Source: Pseudomonadota bacterium
GTDB lineage: Bacteria; Pseudomonadota; Gammaproteobacteria; Burkholderiales; Burkholderiaceae_C
Length of the DNA stretch: 64,000 nucleotides
NCBI GenBank assembly: GCA_022566735.1
Contig: JADFIG010000005.1
Location: 119,821 to 183,820 of the forward strand
Direction: 5' to 3'
The position numbers were made by a program, and so were the translations under genes. Below, piece by piece: positions 21,965 to 30,436 of this stretch. Numbering within the stretch: the first letter of the stretch is position 1; every line of letters starts with the position of its first letter. The notes under the pieces were generated by a model that saw nothing but the letters and a program-made list of their open reading frames with translations, ran no database searches and was not told the origin of the DNA.

Positions 21965-22473
21965 TGGCCGCCAAGCAATCGAAGGGAGGGATGCTGGCCT
22001 GGCTGGGCATCGCCTTCATCGTCATCCTGCTGGACCAGTTCACCAAGGTCCTGATCGTGGGCTTCTTCCAGCTGGGCGACAGCCACCGCGTGCTGTCCTT
22101 CTTCAACGTCGTGCGGGTGCACAACACGGGGGCGGCCTTCTCCTTCCTGGCCCACGCGGGGGGCTGGCAGCGCTGGTTCTTCGTCGGCCTGGGCATGGTG
22201 GCCACCGGCTTCATCGTCTGGATGCTGCGTCAGCACGGCCACCAGCGCCTGTTCGCCTGGGCGCTGTCGCTCATCCTGGGCGGCGCGCTGGGCAACGTCA
22301 TCGACCGGCTCGTCCATGGCCATGTCGTCGACTTCCTCGACTTCCACTGGTCCTTCCTGGCGCCCATGTTCCCGGGCGGCCATTTCCCGGCCTTCAACAT
22401 CGCCGACTGCGGCATCAGCATCGGTGCGGCCCTGCTCATCCTCGATGAACTGCGCCGTGTGCGCCGGAGCTGA
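21964..22473 (+). CDS. lspA: lipoprotein signal peptidase II
   Basis: A 169-residue inner-membrane aspartic peptidase that cuts the signal peptide from diacylglyceryl-modified prolipoproteins. Four hydrophobic helices are visible. Conserved blocks: DQFTKV near 22, [11 protein letters not shown] near 52, [18 protein letters not shown] near 115 and [11 protein letters not shown] near 143, with the two catalytic aspartates in the last two blocks. The ATG overlaps the ileS stop by one base, so translation is coupled. Substrates in this window include LptM, PilP and the CsgG-like protein. Confidence 0.95.
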
Positions 22474-22475
22474 CA

Positions 22476-22494
22476 GCCCGACGCCGCATCGGGC
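22476..22494 (+). terminator. stem-loop after lspA
   Basis: GCCCGA, a 7-base loop, TCGGGC directly after the lspA stop. There is no T run, so it is at best a weak or rho-assisted terminator. Confidence 0.35.
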
Positions 22495-22584
22495 CTTGGG
22501 GATTGCCTGACAAGGCCGTGTCAGGGGCGTGTGCTACGCTGAATTCAACGTTCTGACCGCACGCGTGCCTGCCACGTTCACCCC

Positions 22585-23724
22585 ATGCCCGGCCTGCTTC
22601 CTGACATCGACCCCGACGGTCTGCTCGAGTTCTCCGTCGTCTACACCGACCGCGCGCTCAACCACATGTCCAGGCGCTTCCAGGGCGTCATGACCGACAT
22701 CTCGGCCATGCTCAAGCGCGTCTACCGGGCCCGCTCGGTCGTGCTGGTGCCGGGCAGCGGCACCTTCGGCATGGAGTCGGTGGCGCGCCAGTTCGCGCAT
22801 GGCAAGCACGTGCTGGTCATCCGCAATGGCTGGTTCAGCTACCGCTGGACGCAAATTTTCGAGATGGGCGCCATCCCCGCCAGCCACACCGTGCTCAAGG
22901 CCCGTCGCGTGGCCGATGGTGCCCAAGCTGCCTGGGCTCCCGCGCCCATCGACGAGGTGGTGGCCACCATCGCCCGCGACAAGCCCGCGCTGGTGTTTGC
23001 GCCGCACGTCGAGACCGCGGCCGGCATGATCCTGCCCGACGACTACCTCAAGGCTGTGGCCGATGCCGTGCACGCGGTGGGCGGCCTGTTCGTGCTGGAC
23101 TGCATCGCCTCGGGCGCCATGTGGGTGGACATGCAGGCCACCGGTGTCGATGTGCTGATTTCCGCGCCGCAGAAGGGCTGGAGCAGTTCACCGTGCTGCG
23201 CCATGGTCATGCTCAGCGAACGTGCCCGCGAAGCCATCGACGCCACGCAAAGCAGCACCTTCTCCATGGACCTCAAGAAGTGGCTGCAGATCATGGAGGC
23301 GTACGAAGGCGGCGGCCACGCTTATCACGCCACCATGCCCACGGACGCCCTGCAACGCCTGCGCGATGCCATGGCCGAGACCGAGGCTTGCGGCTTCGAC
23401 AAGGTGCGCCAGGAGCAGATCGAGCTGGGCCGTGCTGTGCGCGAGCTGATGCTGCGCCACGGCCACCCCAGCGTCGCAGCCGCAGGTTTCCAGGCGCCCG
23501 GCGTGGTCGTGAGCTACACCACCGACCCGGACATCCAGAACAGCAAGAAGTTCCTGGCCCTGGGCCTTCAGACGGCCGCCGGCGTGCCCCTGCAGTGCGA
23601 CGAACCTGCCGATTTCCGCACCTTCCGCGTCGGCCTGTTCGGCCTGGAGAAATGGCACAACGTGCAGCGCACGGTGCAGCAGCTGGCCGACGCCCTCGAC
23701 GCGGTGGATGCCACGGCGGGGTGA
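22585..23724 (+). CDS. class V aminotransferase (alanine-glyoxylate / serine-pyruvate type)
   Basis: A 379-residue PLP enzyme of the alanine-glyoxylate aminotransferase family. The N-terminal glycine-rich contact SGTFGMESV is near residue 58, the aspartate contacting PLP is in LFVLDCIASGAMW near 171, and the PLP lysine is Lys197 in SAPQKGWSSSP. The C-terminal FRTFRVGLFGLEKW matches the family. Amino-group donor and acceptor cannot be fixed by eye. It stands alone between lspA and a membrane-protein gene. The start MPGLLPDIDPDGLLEFSVVY fits the fold; no strong ribosome site. Confidence 0.88.
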   Translation: MPGLLPDIDPDGLLEFSVVYTDRALNHMSRRFQGVMTDISAMLKRVYRARSVVLVPGSGTFGMESVARQFAHGKHVLVIRNGWFSYRWTQIFEMGAIPASHTVLKARRVADGAQAAWAPAPIDEVVATIARDKPALVFAPHVETAAGMILPDDYLKAVADAVHAVGGLFVLDCIASGAMWVDMQATGVDVLISAPQKGWSSSPCCAMVMLSERAREAIDATQSSTFSMDLKKWLQIMEAYEGGGHAYHATMPTDALQRLRDAMAETEACGFDKVRQEQIELGRAVRELMLRHGHPSVAAAGFQAPGVVVSYTTDPDIQNSKKFLALGLQTAAGVPLQCDEPADFRTFRVGLFGLEKWHNVQRTVQQLADALDAVDATAG

Positions 23725-23872
23725 CCTTGCGCGGCCGCCAGGGCGTCTGACGCGGCCTGGTGCCTGCGTCAGGCCGCTCACGCCAGCGCGGGTCCGGACT
23801 GGGTGTTCTTCCGGGTGACACCGCCCCGGTGCAGGCGTAAGGTGAGCCCATCGACTCCGCCTGGGAGGATCC

Positions 23873-24835
23873 ATGGGCACGGCCAGCCGTCTTGCACAGC
23901 ACCACCTGGTTTCTCGACGCCGCACCCCGCGACGCAAGCCCCTGCTGCGCCGCGGGCACCACTGGCCGGAGCACGCCACCTTGCCGGTGGGCGCGCACCA
24001 TGGCGATGCGACGCCCGCATCCGCCCTGGCCGCGGACCATCCCAACGCCGACGGCCTGGCCCCCCTGGGCTTCGACCGGGGACACGAACCCAGCGCCCTC
24101 GACCTGCCTCTGGCCACCCTCGGCTGGGCCGATCCGCTGCGCTGGCTGGCCGCAGGCTGGCGGGATTTCCGCCGCGCGCCGCTCATCGGGCTGTTCTTCG
24201 GCGCCTGCTTCGTGCTCATGGGCTGGGCCTTGCTGGCCACCTTCCGCCACGCGCCGGAATACACCCTGGCCCTGTCTGCCGGTTTCCTGCTCATGGGGCC
24301 CTTCCTGTGCCTGGGCCTGTACGAGGCCAGCCGCAGCCTGGCCCAAGGCCAGCGCCCCGGCTTCTGGCGCAGCCTGACGGCCTGGCGCCAGAGCGGCGCG
24401 CAACTCGCCATCTTCGCTGCCGTGCTGCTGGTGCTGGAGATGCTGTGGGGGCGCGCGGCCATGATCGTCTTTGCCATCAGCTTCGATGGCGTGCCCGATT
24501 TTTCCGGGCCGCTCTCCAGCTTCCTCACCGAGGAGTACATCACCTTCGCCGTGGTCTACAGCGCCGTCGGGGCCCTCTTCGCCGGCCTGATCTATGGCAT
24601 CAGCGTCATCAGCATGCCGCTGCTGCTGGACCGCCAGGTCGACGCTGTCTCGGCCGGATTGCTCAGCCTGCGCCTGGTGCTCAGCCAGGTCGGCGTGATG
24701 CTGTGGTGGGGCGCCCTGATCACCGGGCTCACCCTGCTGGCCATGCTGCCGGGCTTCCTGGGCCTGCTGCTGGTCGGCCCGGTCCTGGGGCACGCATCCT
24801 GGCACGCCTACCGGGCGGCACTGGATGCGCGCTGA
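23873..24835 (+). CDS. DUF2189 membrane protein
   Basis: A 320-residue membrane protein: a hydrophilic His/Arg-rich N-terminus (~90 residues) followed by six or so hydrophobic segments in a pattern matching DUF2189 (LRWLAAGWRDFRRAPLIGLFFGACFVLMGW near 90-118; GFLLMGPFLCLGLYEASR near 145). The family is widespread in alpha- and betaproteobacteria, sometimes beside cytochrome c oxidase genes, with no firm function. GGGAGG stands 6 bases before ATG 23873. No useful neighbours here. Confidence 0.8.
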   Translation: MGTASRLAQHHLVSRRRTPRRKPLLRRGHHWPEHATLPVGAHHGDATPASALAADHPNADGLAPLGFDRGHEPSALDLPLATLGWADPLRWLAAGWRDFRRAPLIGLFFGACFVLMGWALLATFRHAPEYTLALSAGFLLMGPFLCLGLYEASRSLAQGQRPGFWRSLTAWRQSGAQLAIFAAVLLVLEMLWGRAAMIVFAISFDGVPDFSGPLSSFLTEEYITFAVVYSAVGALFAGLIYGISVISMPLLLDRQVDAVSAGLLSLRLVLSQVGVMLWWGALITGLTLLAMLPGFLGLLLVGPVLGHASWHAYRAALDAR

Positions 24836-24867
24836 GCGCGCTGAGCGTGGTGAGCGTGGTGAGCGTG
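24831..24867 (+). repeat. 9-base tandem repeat at the end of the DUF2189 gene
   Basis: Three copies of (C/G)TGAGCGTG at 24841-24867 preceded by a diverged copy; begins in the last codons of the gene and runs into the intergenic space. 24,868-25,076 holds nothing else I can identify. Confidence 0.75.
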
Positions 24868-25076
24868 GTGACGTGACCGTGTGACGTTCGAGGCCCGGCG
24901 TAGGCCTGTTCGGCCCCGCCCGAGCGAGGGGGTGTCAGGCGGGGCTCCGGTGAATCCGCGCCGAACGCGCGGGCGTAGTGGGCTGGGTGCGTCCGGCTGT
25001 CTCCTGTGGACGGCGCACACCCACCGACCGGCGCATCCCAGGATGCGCTGGCCCCACACGATCCCGGAGCCTCCAC

Positions 25077-25970
25077 ATGATCAAGCCTTCCTTCCTGGCC
25101 GCTGTGGCCTTGCTGGCCTCCTCGGGCCTGCGCGCTGAAACCCTGTACGCCCTCACCACCGACAACCGCCTCATCACCCTGGACAGCGCATCGCCCGCAC
25201 TGGGCTCGGCCGTGGGCCTCTCGGGGCTGGCCGACTCTGAACGCCTGCTGGGTCTGGATGCCCGCCCGTCCAATGGCCTGCTCTACACCTTGAGCAACCT
25301 CGGCAACATCTACACCCTCGACGCCAGCAGCGGTGCCGCCACCTTCCTGACGGCGCTGAAGTCGCCCATCGGCAGCAACCTGCTGGGCTTCGATTTCAAC
25401 CCCAATGCCGACCTGGGCAGCAACGCTTCGCTGCGCGTGATCACCGCCTCGGGCGGCAACTTCGCCATCAACGTCAACCCCGGCGCCAACCTCGGTGCCG
25501 TGACGGCACAAACGGGCATCTCCTCGGTCAGCAACCCTGGCGAGGCGCTGCGCCTGACCGGTGTCGCCTACAGCCAAAACGACACCGACCCCGGCACCCC
25601 CACGGTGCTGTACGGCATCGACACCGGCAGCAGCGCGCTGTACGCCACCTCGGCCCCGGCCGGCGGCGCGTACACCCGCGTGGGCCCCCTGGGCGCCAGC
25701 AGCCTCAATGTGTTCGGCTTCGATGTGTCGGGGCGCACTGGCGTCGCCTATGCCGGGCTGACCGGCGAAGACAGCTACTCCAGCCTGTACGCCGTCAACC
25801 TGCAGACGGGCGCGGCCACCCTGTTGGGATCCTTCGGCATCGAGGGCAACACCGCCTTGCCCACCATCGTGGGTTTGACGGCCGCGCCCGCCGTGCCCGA
25901 ACCCGGCAGCCTGGCGCTGGGCCTGTCCGGGCTGGGGCTGCTGGCCGCCTGGATGCGCCGTCGCCGCTGA
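25077..25970 (+). CDS. DUF4394 beta-propeller-like protein with PEP-CTERM sorting signal
   Basis: A 297-residue exported protein: signal peptide (FLAAVALLASSGLRA), a DUF4394 domain with repeated blade-like units (ETLYALTTDNRLITLDS; GLLYTLSNLGNIYTLDASSGA; LYAVNLQTGAATLLGSFG), then the PEP-CTERM tail VPEPGSLALGLSGLGLLAA followed by WMRRRR at 272-297. The tail marks the protein for recognition by an exosortase (EpsH/XrtA type), usually with exopolysaccharide export; no exosortase gene lies in this window. Start ATG 25077 gives a clean signal peptide; GGAG lies 9 bases upstream. Confidence 0.88.
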   Translation: MIKPSFLAAVALLASSGLRAETLYALTTDNRLITLDSASPALGSAVGLSGLADSERLLGLDARPSNGLLYTLSNLGNIYTLDASSGAATFLTALKSPIGSNLLGFDFNPNADLGSNASLRVITASGGNFAINVNPGANLGAVTAQTGISSVSNPGEALRLTGVAYSQNDTDPGTPTVLYGIDTGSSALYATSAPAGGAYTRVGPLGASSLNVFGFDVSGRTGVAYAGLTGEDSYSSLYAVNLQTGAATLLGSFGIEGNTALPTIVGLTAAPAVPEPGSLALGLSGLGLLAAWMRRRR

Positions 25971-25997
25971 GCGTCCTGCGGCGTTTGCGTGTCTCCC

Positions 25998-26015
25998 ACC
26001 CCGTGCGCGGGGTTT
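25998..26015 (+). terminator. probable terminator after the PEP-CTERM gene
   Basis: ACCCCG, loop TGCG, CGGGGT followed by TT. Strong short stem, weak U-tract. Confidence 0.45.
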
Positions 26016-26029
26016 GATGGCCTGTTCTA

Positions 26030-27028
26030 ATGCGTGCTTCGCTCACGCGGCCGACAGGCCTTTTTGTCTTGGCGCCCCTGAACTTCCGCACCCTGAGCCT
26101 GCTGGTCCTGCCGCCCATGATGTGGGCAGGCAATGCCGTCGTGGGCCGCATGCTGGTGGGCGCCATGCCCCCCGTTGCCATGAACGCCCTGCGCTGGGCC
26201 ATCGTCCTGGTGCTGCTGGCGCCGCTGGCCTGGCGGGTGTGTGCCGCGCCGCAACGCATCGTGTCGCGCTGGCCCTACCTGGCGCTGATCGGCATGCTGG
26301 GTGTCGGCACCTACAACGCGCTGCAGTACCTGGCCCTGCAGACCTCCTCGCCCATCAACGTCACCCTGATCGGCGCGAGCATCCCCGTGTGGATGATGCT
26401 GGTGGGGCGCCTGGGCTTCGGCCAGCGCCTGCAGCCGAGGCAGTTGGCGGGGGCAGCCCTGTCCGCGGCGGGCGTCGTGCTCGTGCTGGCGCAAGGCCAG
26501 TGGGCGGCGCTGATGCAAGTCAGGCTGGTGCCCGGTGACCTGCTGATGCTGCTGGCCAGCCTGGCCTGGGCGCTCTACAGCTGGCTGCTGGCCCAGCCGC
26601 CAGCCCACATGCGAGGGACCGAGCGCCCCTCCTGGGATTGGGCCGAGTTCCTGTGGGTGCAGGTGCTGTTCGGCCTGGCCTGGGCGGTGGGGTGCAGTGC
26701 CCTGGAGTTTGCCTGGGAGCCCCATCCCCTTGCGTCGCTCTGGCCGCAGGACGCCAGCACCTGGGCCGGCCTCCTGTTCATCGCCATCGGCCCGTCCATC
26801 CTGGCCTACCGCTGCTGGGGGCTCGGCGTGCAGGCGGTGGGGCCCACGCTGGCGGCCTTCTTCATCAACCTCACACCGGTGTTCGCCGCGCTGTGGTCGG
26901 CGCTCTTCCTGGGGCAATGGCCGCGCTGGTACCACCCCTGCGCCCTGCTGCTGATCACCGCGGGCATCGCGGTGTCATCGGGGTTGTTCAAAAACGCCGA
27001 CGGCCCGGGCCACCGCGCCGCGAATTGA
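26030..27028 (+). CDS. EamA/DMT-superfamily transporter
   Basis: A 332-residue inner-membrane protein with ten hydrophobic helices in two EamA repeats (PPMMWAGNAVVGRML near 28; LRWAIVLVLLAPLAW near 53; GPTLAAFFINLTPVFAALWSALFLG near 282). Family members export amino acids or other metabolites; substrate unknown. The 3' end runs 41 bases into the convergent rhomboid gene. The start at ATG 26030 precedes the first helix by ~15 residues; a start near the first helix is also possible. Confidence 0.85.
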   Translation: MRASLTRPTGLFVLAPLNFRTLSLLVLPPMMWAGNAVVGRMLVGAMPPVAMNALRWAIVLVLLAPLAWRVCAAPQRIVSRWPYLALIGMLGVGTYNALQYLALQTSSPINVTLIGASIPVWMMLVGRLGFGQRLQPRQLAGAALSAAGVVLVLAQGQWAALMQVRLVPGDLLMLLASLAWALYSWLLAQPPAHMRGTERPSWDWAEFLWVQVLFGLAWAVGCSALEFAWEPHPLASLWPQDASTWAGLLFIAIGPSILAYRCWGLGVQAVGPTLAAFFINLTPVFAALWSALFLGQWPRWYHPCALLLITAGIAVSSGLFKNADGPGHRAAN

Positions 27029-27608
27029 ACGGCGGCTGGCCGCGCCAGTAGCGCAGCATCAGCCAGCCGCCCAGCATGCCGCCCAGGTGCGCGAAGTGCG
27101 CCACGCCGGAGGCCGTGCCGGTCACGCCCAGGAACAACTCCAGGCCGCCGTACACCGCCACGAAGACCTTGGCCTTCATCGGGATGGGCGGGAACAGCGG
27201 CATGATCGTGCGCTCCGGGAACATCATCCCGAAAGCCAGCAGCAGCCCGAACAACCCGCCCGAGGCGCCCACCGTCGGGTTGCCCCAGCCGGCCACCGCC
27301 GAAATCAGCAGCTGCGTGGCCGCCGCCGTCAGCGCGCTGGCGCCCAGGAACTCCAGGTAGCGGCGCTGGCCCCAGATGCGCTCCAGCTCGCTGCCGAACA
27401 TCCACAGGCCCAGCATGTTGAAGAACAGGTGGCCCAGCGAGCCGTGCATGAACGCGTAGGTCAGCACCTGCCAGGGCATGAAGCCGCCGCTGTGCAGAGG
27501 CCACAGCGCCATGTTGAAGGTCAGCGTGTGCCCCAGCAACTCGTCCAGGAAGAACAGCGCCACGTTGATGAGGATGAGTGCCTGGGTGACGGGGGGCAAC
27601 GGAGGCAT
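26988..27608 (-). CDS. rhomboid-family intramembrane serine protease
   Basis: A 206-residue membrane protease with six hydrophobic helices. The catalytic serine is in GASGGLFGLLLAFG near residue 117, the partner histidine in HFAHLGGMLGGW near 174, and the conserved Trp-Arg-loop region and HxxxN motif are seen as HGSLGHLFFNMLG near 56-68. It cleaves within or near membrane helices of unknown client proteins. ATG 27608 is the natural start; upstream frame has no family character. Its 3' end overlaps the convergent DMT transporter gene by 41 bases. Confidence 0.9.
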   Translation of the reverse strand: MPPLPPVTQALILINVALFFLDELLGHTLTFNMALWPLHSGGFMPWQVLTYAFMHGSLGHLFFNMLGLWMFGSELERIWGQRRYLEFLGASALTAAATQLLISAVAGWGNPTVGASGGLFGLLLAFGMMFPERTIMPLFPPIPMKAKVFVAVYGGLELFLGVTGTASGVAHFAHLGGMLGGWLMLRYWRGQPPFNSRRGGPGRRRF

Positions 27609-27771
27609 GGACGACACAGATGGGAATGGATGTGTGTCAGATGATAGGGCCGACTGGCGGTCCGCCGTTGTGGCGACGTGACGCCGCCTCCTGCCAGCCC
27701 TTGCCTGGGCGGTCATCCTTCACGGCGGACGGGCATGGGGCCTGTGCTATCCTCTCGCCCTTTACACCAGA

Positions 27772-27856
27772 GCCCTGGTGGCGAAATCGGTAGACGCGCC
27801 GGATTCAAAATCCGGTTCCGCAAGGAGTGTCGGTTCGAGTCCGACCTGGGGCACCA
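27772..27856 (+). tRNA. tRNA-Leu(CAA)
   Basis: An 85-base cloverleaf including encoded CCA: acceptor GCCCTGG pairs with CTGGGGC (two G-T pairs), anticodon stem CCGGA/TCCGG with loop TTCAAAA giving anticodon CAA, a long variable arm typical of leucine (class II) tRNA, and T arm GTCGG-TTCGAGT-CCGAC. It reads UUG codons, rare in GC-rich genes. cysM begins 37 bases after it. Confidence 0.96.
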
Positions 27857-27893
27857 CCATCCGCTTTTCTGGCGGATGAGCCGCGAGCGCGAG

Positions 27894-28796
27894 ATGAGCT
27901 ATCCCACCCTCGAAGACGCCATCGGCAAGACCCCGCTGGTCCGCCTGCAACGTGTGCCCGGTGCCGACAACGATGCGCGCGGCAACGTCATCCTCGCCAA
28001 GCTCGAAGGCAACAACCCGGCCGGCTCGGTCAAGGACCGCCCCGCCATCAACATGATCCGCCGGGCCGAAGAGCGCGGTGACATCAAGCCCGGCGACACC
28101 CTCATCGAAGCCACCTCGGGCAACACCGGCATCGCCCTGGCCATGGCCGCTGCCATCCGCGGCTACCGCATGGTGCTGATCATGCCCGAGGACCTCTCCA
28201 TCGAGCGCGCCCAGACCATGAAGGCCTTCGGCGCCGAGCTCATCCTCACGCCCAAGAGCGGCGGCATGGAATACGCCCGCGACCTCGCCGACCAGATGGT
28301 CCGCGAAGGCAAGGGCGTGGTGCTCGACCAGTTCGCCAACCCCGACAACCCGGCGGTGCATTACGACACCACCGGCCCCGAGATCTGGGCCGACACGCAC
28401 GGCCGCGTCACCCACTTCGTCAGCGCCATGGGCACCACCGGCACCATCACCGGCGTCTCCAGGTACCTCAAGGAACAGAACCCCGAGGTGCGCATCGTCG
28501 GTGCCCAGCCGCAGGAAGGCTCGCGCATCCCCGGCATCCGCAAGTGGCCCGAGGCCTACCTGCCCAAGATCTACGAGCCCAGCCGCGTCGACGAGCTCAT
28601 CTACGTCAGCCAGGCCGATGCCGAAGAGATGGCCCGCCGCCTCGCCCGCGAAGAAGGCCTGTTCTGCGGCATCTCGGCCGCCGGTGCCTGCTGGGCCGCG
28701 CTGCAACTGGCGCAGCAGGTGAGCCACGCCACCATCGTCTTCATCGTCTGCGACCGCGGCGACCGCTACCTGTCCACCGGCGTCTTTCCCGCATGA
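27894..28796 (+). CDS. cysM: O-acetylserine sulfhydrylase B (cysteine synthase)
   Basis: A 300-residue PLP enzyme forming cysteine from O-acetylserine and sulfide, or S-sulfocysteine from thiosulfate. PLP lysine in NPAGSVKDRPA near 46, EATSGNTGIALA near 70, SAMGTTGTITG near 178. The B-isozyme style is shown by IRKWPEAYLPKIYEPSRVD near 215-230. ATG 27894 gives MSYPTLEDAIGKTPLVRL, matching family starts; an in-frame ATG lies six codons upstream. The TusA-family gene starts 22 bases downstream, consistent with shared sulfur metabolism. Confidence 0.94.
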   Translation: MSYPTLEDAIGKTPLVRLQRVPGADNDARGNVILAKLEGNNPAGSVKDRPAINMIRRAEERGDIKPGDTLIEATSGNTGIALAMAAAIRGYRMVLIMPEDLSIERAQTMKAFGAELILTPKSGGMEYARDLADQMVREGKGVVLDQFANPDNPAVHYDTTGPEIWADTHGRVTHFVSAMGTTGTITGVSRYLKEQNPEVRIVGAQPQEGSRIPGIRKWPEAYLPKIYEPSRVDELIYVSQADAEEMARRLAREEGLFCGISAAGACWAALQLAQQVSHATIVFIVCDRGDRYLSTGVFPA

Positions 28797-28818
28797 ACTC
28801 TGCGGCATGATGGCACCC

Positions 28819-29058
28819 ATGGACATCCACAAGGAACTCGACGCCCGCGGCCTGATGTGCCCGCTGCCTATCCTCAAGGCCAAGAAGGCCCTGTCGGACA
28901 TGACCAGTGGCGAGGTGCTCAAGGTGCTGGCCACCGACCCCGGCTCGGTGCGTGATTTCCAGGCCTTCGCCCGCCAGACCGGCAACGAGCTCGTCGAGCA
29001 ACAGGCCCTCGAGGTCAACGGCCAGCCCGAGTACGTGCACTTCCTGCGGCGACGCTGA
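28819..29058 (+). CDS. TusA/SirA-family sulfur carrier protein
   Basis: A 79-residue protein with the family signature MDIHKELDARGLMCPLPIL; Cys14 in the C-P-x-P motif would carry the persulfide. TusA relays sulfur to tRNA thiolation and other pathways; paralogs are common, so I do not name it tusA firmly. An earlier ATG (28807) adds four residues. Located 22 bases after cysM. Confidence 0.88.
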   Translation: MDIHKELDARGLMCPLPILKAKKALSDMTSGEVLKVLATDPGSVRDFQAFARQTGNELVEQQALEVNGQPEYVHFLRRR

Positions 29059-29083
29059 GCACAGCAGAGCGTCGCCCGGCACC

Positions 29084-30220
29084 TCAAGCGTCGCCCAGCA
29101 GATCCCCCTCCTGCGGTGCCGCCAGGCCCAGGTGACGGAACGCGGCCGCCGTCGCAATGCGACCCCGCGGCGTGCGCTGCAGGAAGCCCTGCTGGATCAG
29201 GTACGGCTCGATCACATCCTCGATCGTGTCACGTTCCTCGCCGATCGCCGCCGCCACGTTGTCCAGCCCCACCGGGCCGCCGTCGAAGCGATGCACGATG
29301 GCCTCCAGCAGCTTGCGGTCCATCACGTCGAAGCCGATCGGGTCCACGTCCAGCATGGCCAGTGCCTTGTCGGCCATCTCCTTGGTGATGCGGCCTGTGC
29401 CCTTGACGTCTGCGTAGTCGCGCACCCGGCGCAGCAGCCGGTTGGCGATGCGGGGCGTGCCGCGCGAGCGACGCGCCACTTCCATCGCGCCTTCCGGGTC
29501 GATGGGGGAGCCCAGCAGCCCGGCCGAGCGCGTGACGATGCGCTGCAACTCGCCGGGCGTGTAGAACTCCAGCCGCGCCACGATGCCGAAGCGGTCGCGC
29601 AGCGGGTTGGTCAGCATGCCGGCGCGCGTGGTCGCGCCCACCAGCGTGAAGGGCTGCAGGTCCAGCTTGATGGAGCGTGCCGCCGGCCCTTCGCCGATCA
29701 TGATGTCGATCTGGTAGTCCTCCAGCGCGGGGTAAAGGATTTCCTCGACCACCGGGCTGAGGCGGTGGATCTCGTCGATGAAGAGCACGTCGTTGCGCTC
29801 CAGGTTCGTCAGGATCGCGGCCAGGTCCTTGGGTTTTTCCAGCACCGGCCCCGAGGTCTGGCGCAGGTTCACGCCCAGTTCGGTGGCGATGATGTGGCTC
29901 AGCGTCGTCTTGCCCAGGCCGGGCGGGCCGAAGAGCAGCACATGGTCCAGCGCCTCGCTGCGCTTGCGCGCGGCACCGATGAAGATCTCCAGTTGCTCGC
30001 GCGCCTTCGCCTGGCCGACGTACTCGTCGAGGTCCTTGGGCCGCAAGGCCCGCTCCAGCGCATCCTCGTGGGGGGATGCCACGCTGGCCTCGACCATGCG
30101 ACCACCGAACGCCGTCCCCGCCGACGGCTCACGCAGGGCATCGCCCTGGGGCGTTCGCCGGGCAGCGCGCTGGGAAGGGGCCTTGTCCGCTGGGCCGAAG
30201 TCGTCGGTCTGGATGCTCAT
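29084..30220 (-). CDS. ruvB: Holliday junction branch migration ATPase
   Basis: A 378-residue AAA+ hexameric motor that drives branch migration with RuvA. Walker [13 protein letters not shown] near 88, Walker [11 protein letters not shown] near 130, sensor [17 protein letters not shown] near 180 and the C-terminal winged helix ([16 protein letters not shown] near 340). The ~30 residues before the core ([20 protein letters not shown]) are longer than in E. coli. ruvA and ruvC are not adjacent. The start is ATG 30220. Confidence 0.96.
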   Translation of the reverse strand: MSIQTDDFGPADKAPSQRAARRTPQGDALREPSAGTAFGGRMVEASVASPHEDALERALRPKDLDEYVGQAKAREQLEIFIGAARKRSEALDHVLLFGPPGLGKTTLSHIIATELGVNLRQTSGPVLEKPKDLAAILTNLERNDVLFIDEIHRLSPVVEEILYPALEDYQIDIMIGEGPAARSIKLDLQPFTLVGATTRAGMLTNPLRDRFGIVARLEFYTPGELQRIVTRSAGLLGSPIDPEGAMEVARRSRGTPRIANRLLRRVRDYADVKGTGRITKEMADKALAMLDVDPIGFDVMDRKLLEAIVHRFDGGPVGLDNVAAAIGEERDTIEDVIEPYLIQQGFLQRTPRGRIATAAAFRHLGLAAPQEGDLLGDA

Positions 30221-30285
30221 GCAGCGATTATCCCGTGTCCGCATCTGTTGCGGCAGGGCAACATTGAGCCGCCTGGACTATTGTT

Positions 30286-30378
30286 ATGACAACCCTGTCA
30301 TCACCCATCTCTGAAAAATCTGGTGCAATGCAATGCAGTTTCAGCAGCCTGAAAAGAGGTGACAACCCTGATCACCTC
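30286..30378 (+). promoter_or_regulatory. repeat and hairpin region upstream of porin 1
   Basis: TGACAACCCTG occurs twice (30287-30297 and 30360-30370). The first copy sits in an inverted repeat ATGACA-ACCC-TGTCAT (30286-30301). Two further stem-loops follow: TTTCAG-CAGC-CTGAAA (30339-30354) and GAGGTGA-N9-TCACCTC (30356-30378). These may be regulator-binding sites, mRNA leader structures, or both. No clear -35/-10 pair was identified. Confidence 0.5.
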
Positions 30379-30436
30379 ACCCGCACCGAACCGGTCGCGA
30401 TCTGCTGAAGCCTCTGGTTCAACTTTGGAGATTTCA

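Noticed and set aside
24831..24867. CRISPR-like or regulatory repeat
   Set aside because: Only three contiguous 9-base units with no spacers; a simple tandem repeat.
30221..30436. Second LexA box near ruvB
   Set aside because: Only a partial CTGT half-site is visible; no CTGT-N8-ACAG match.
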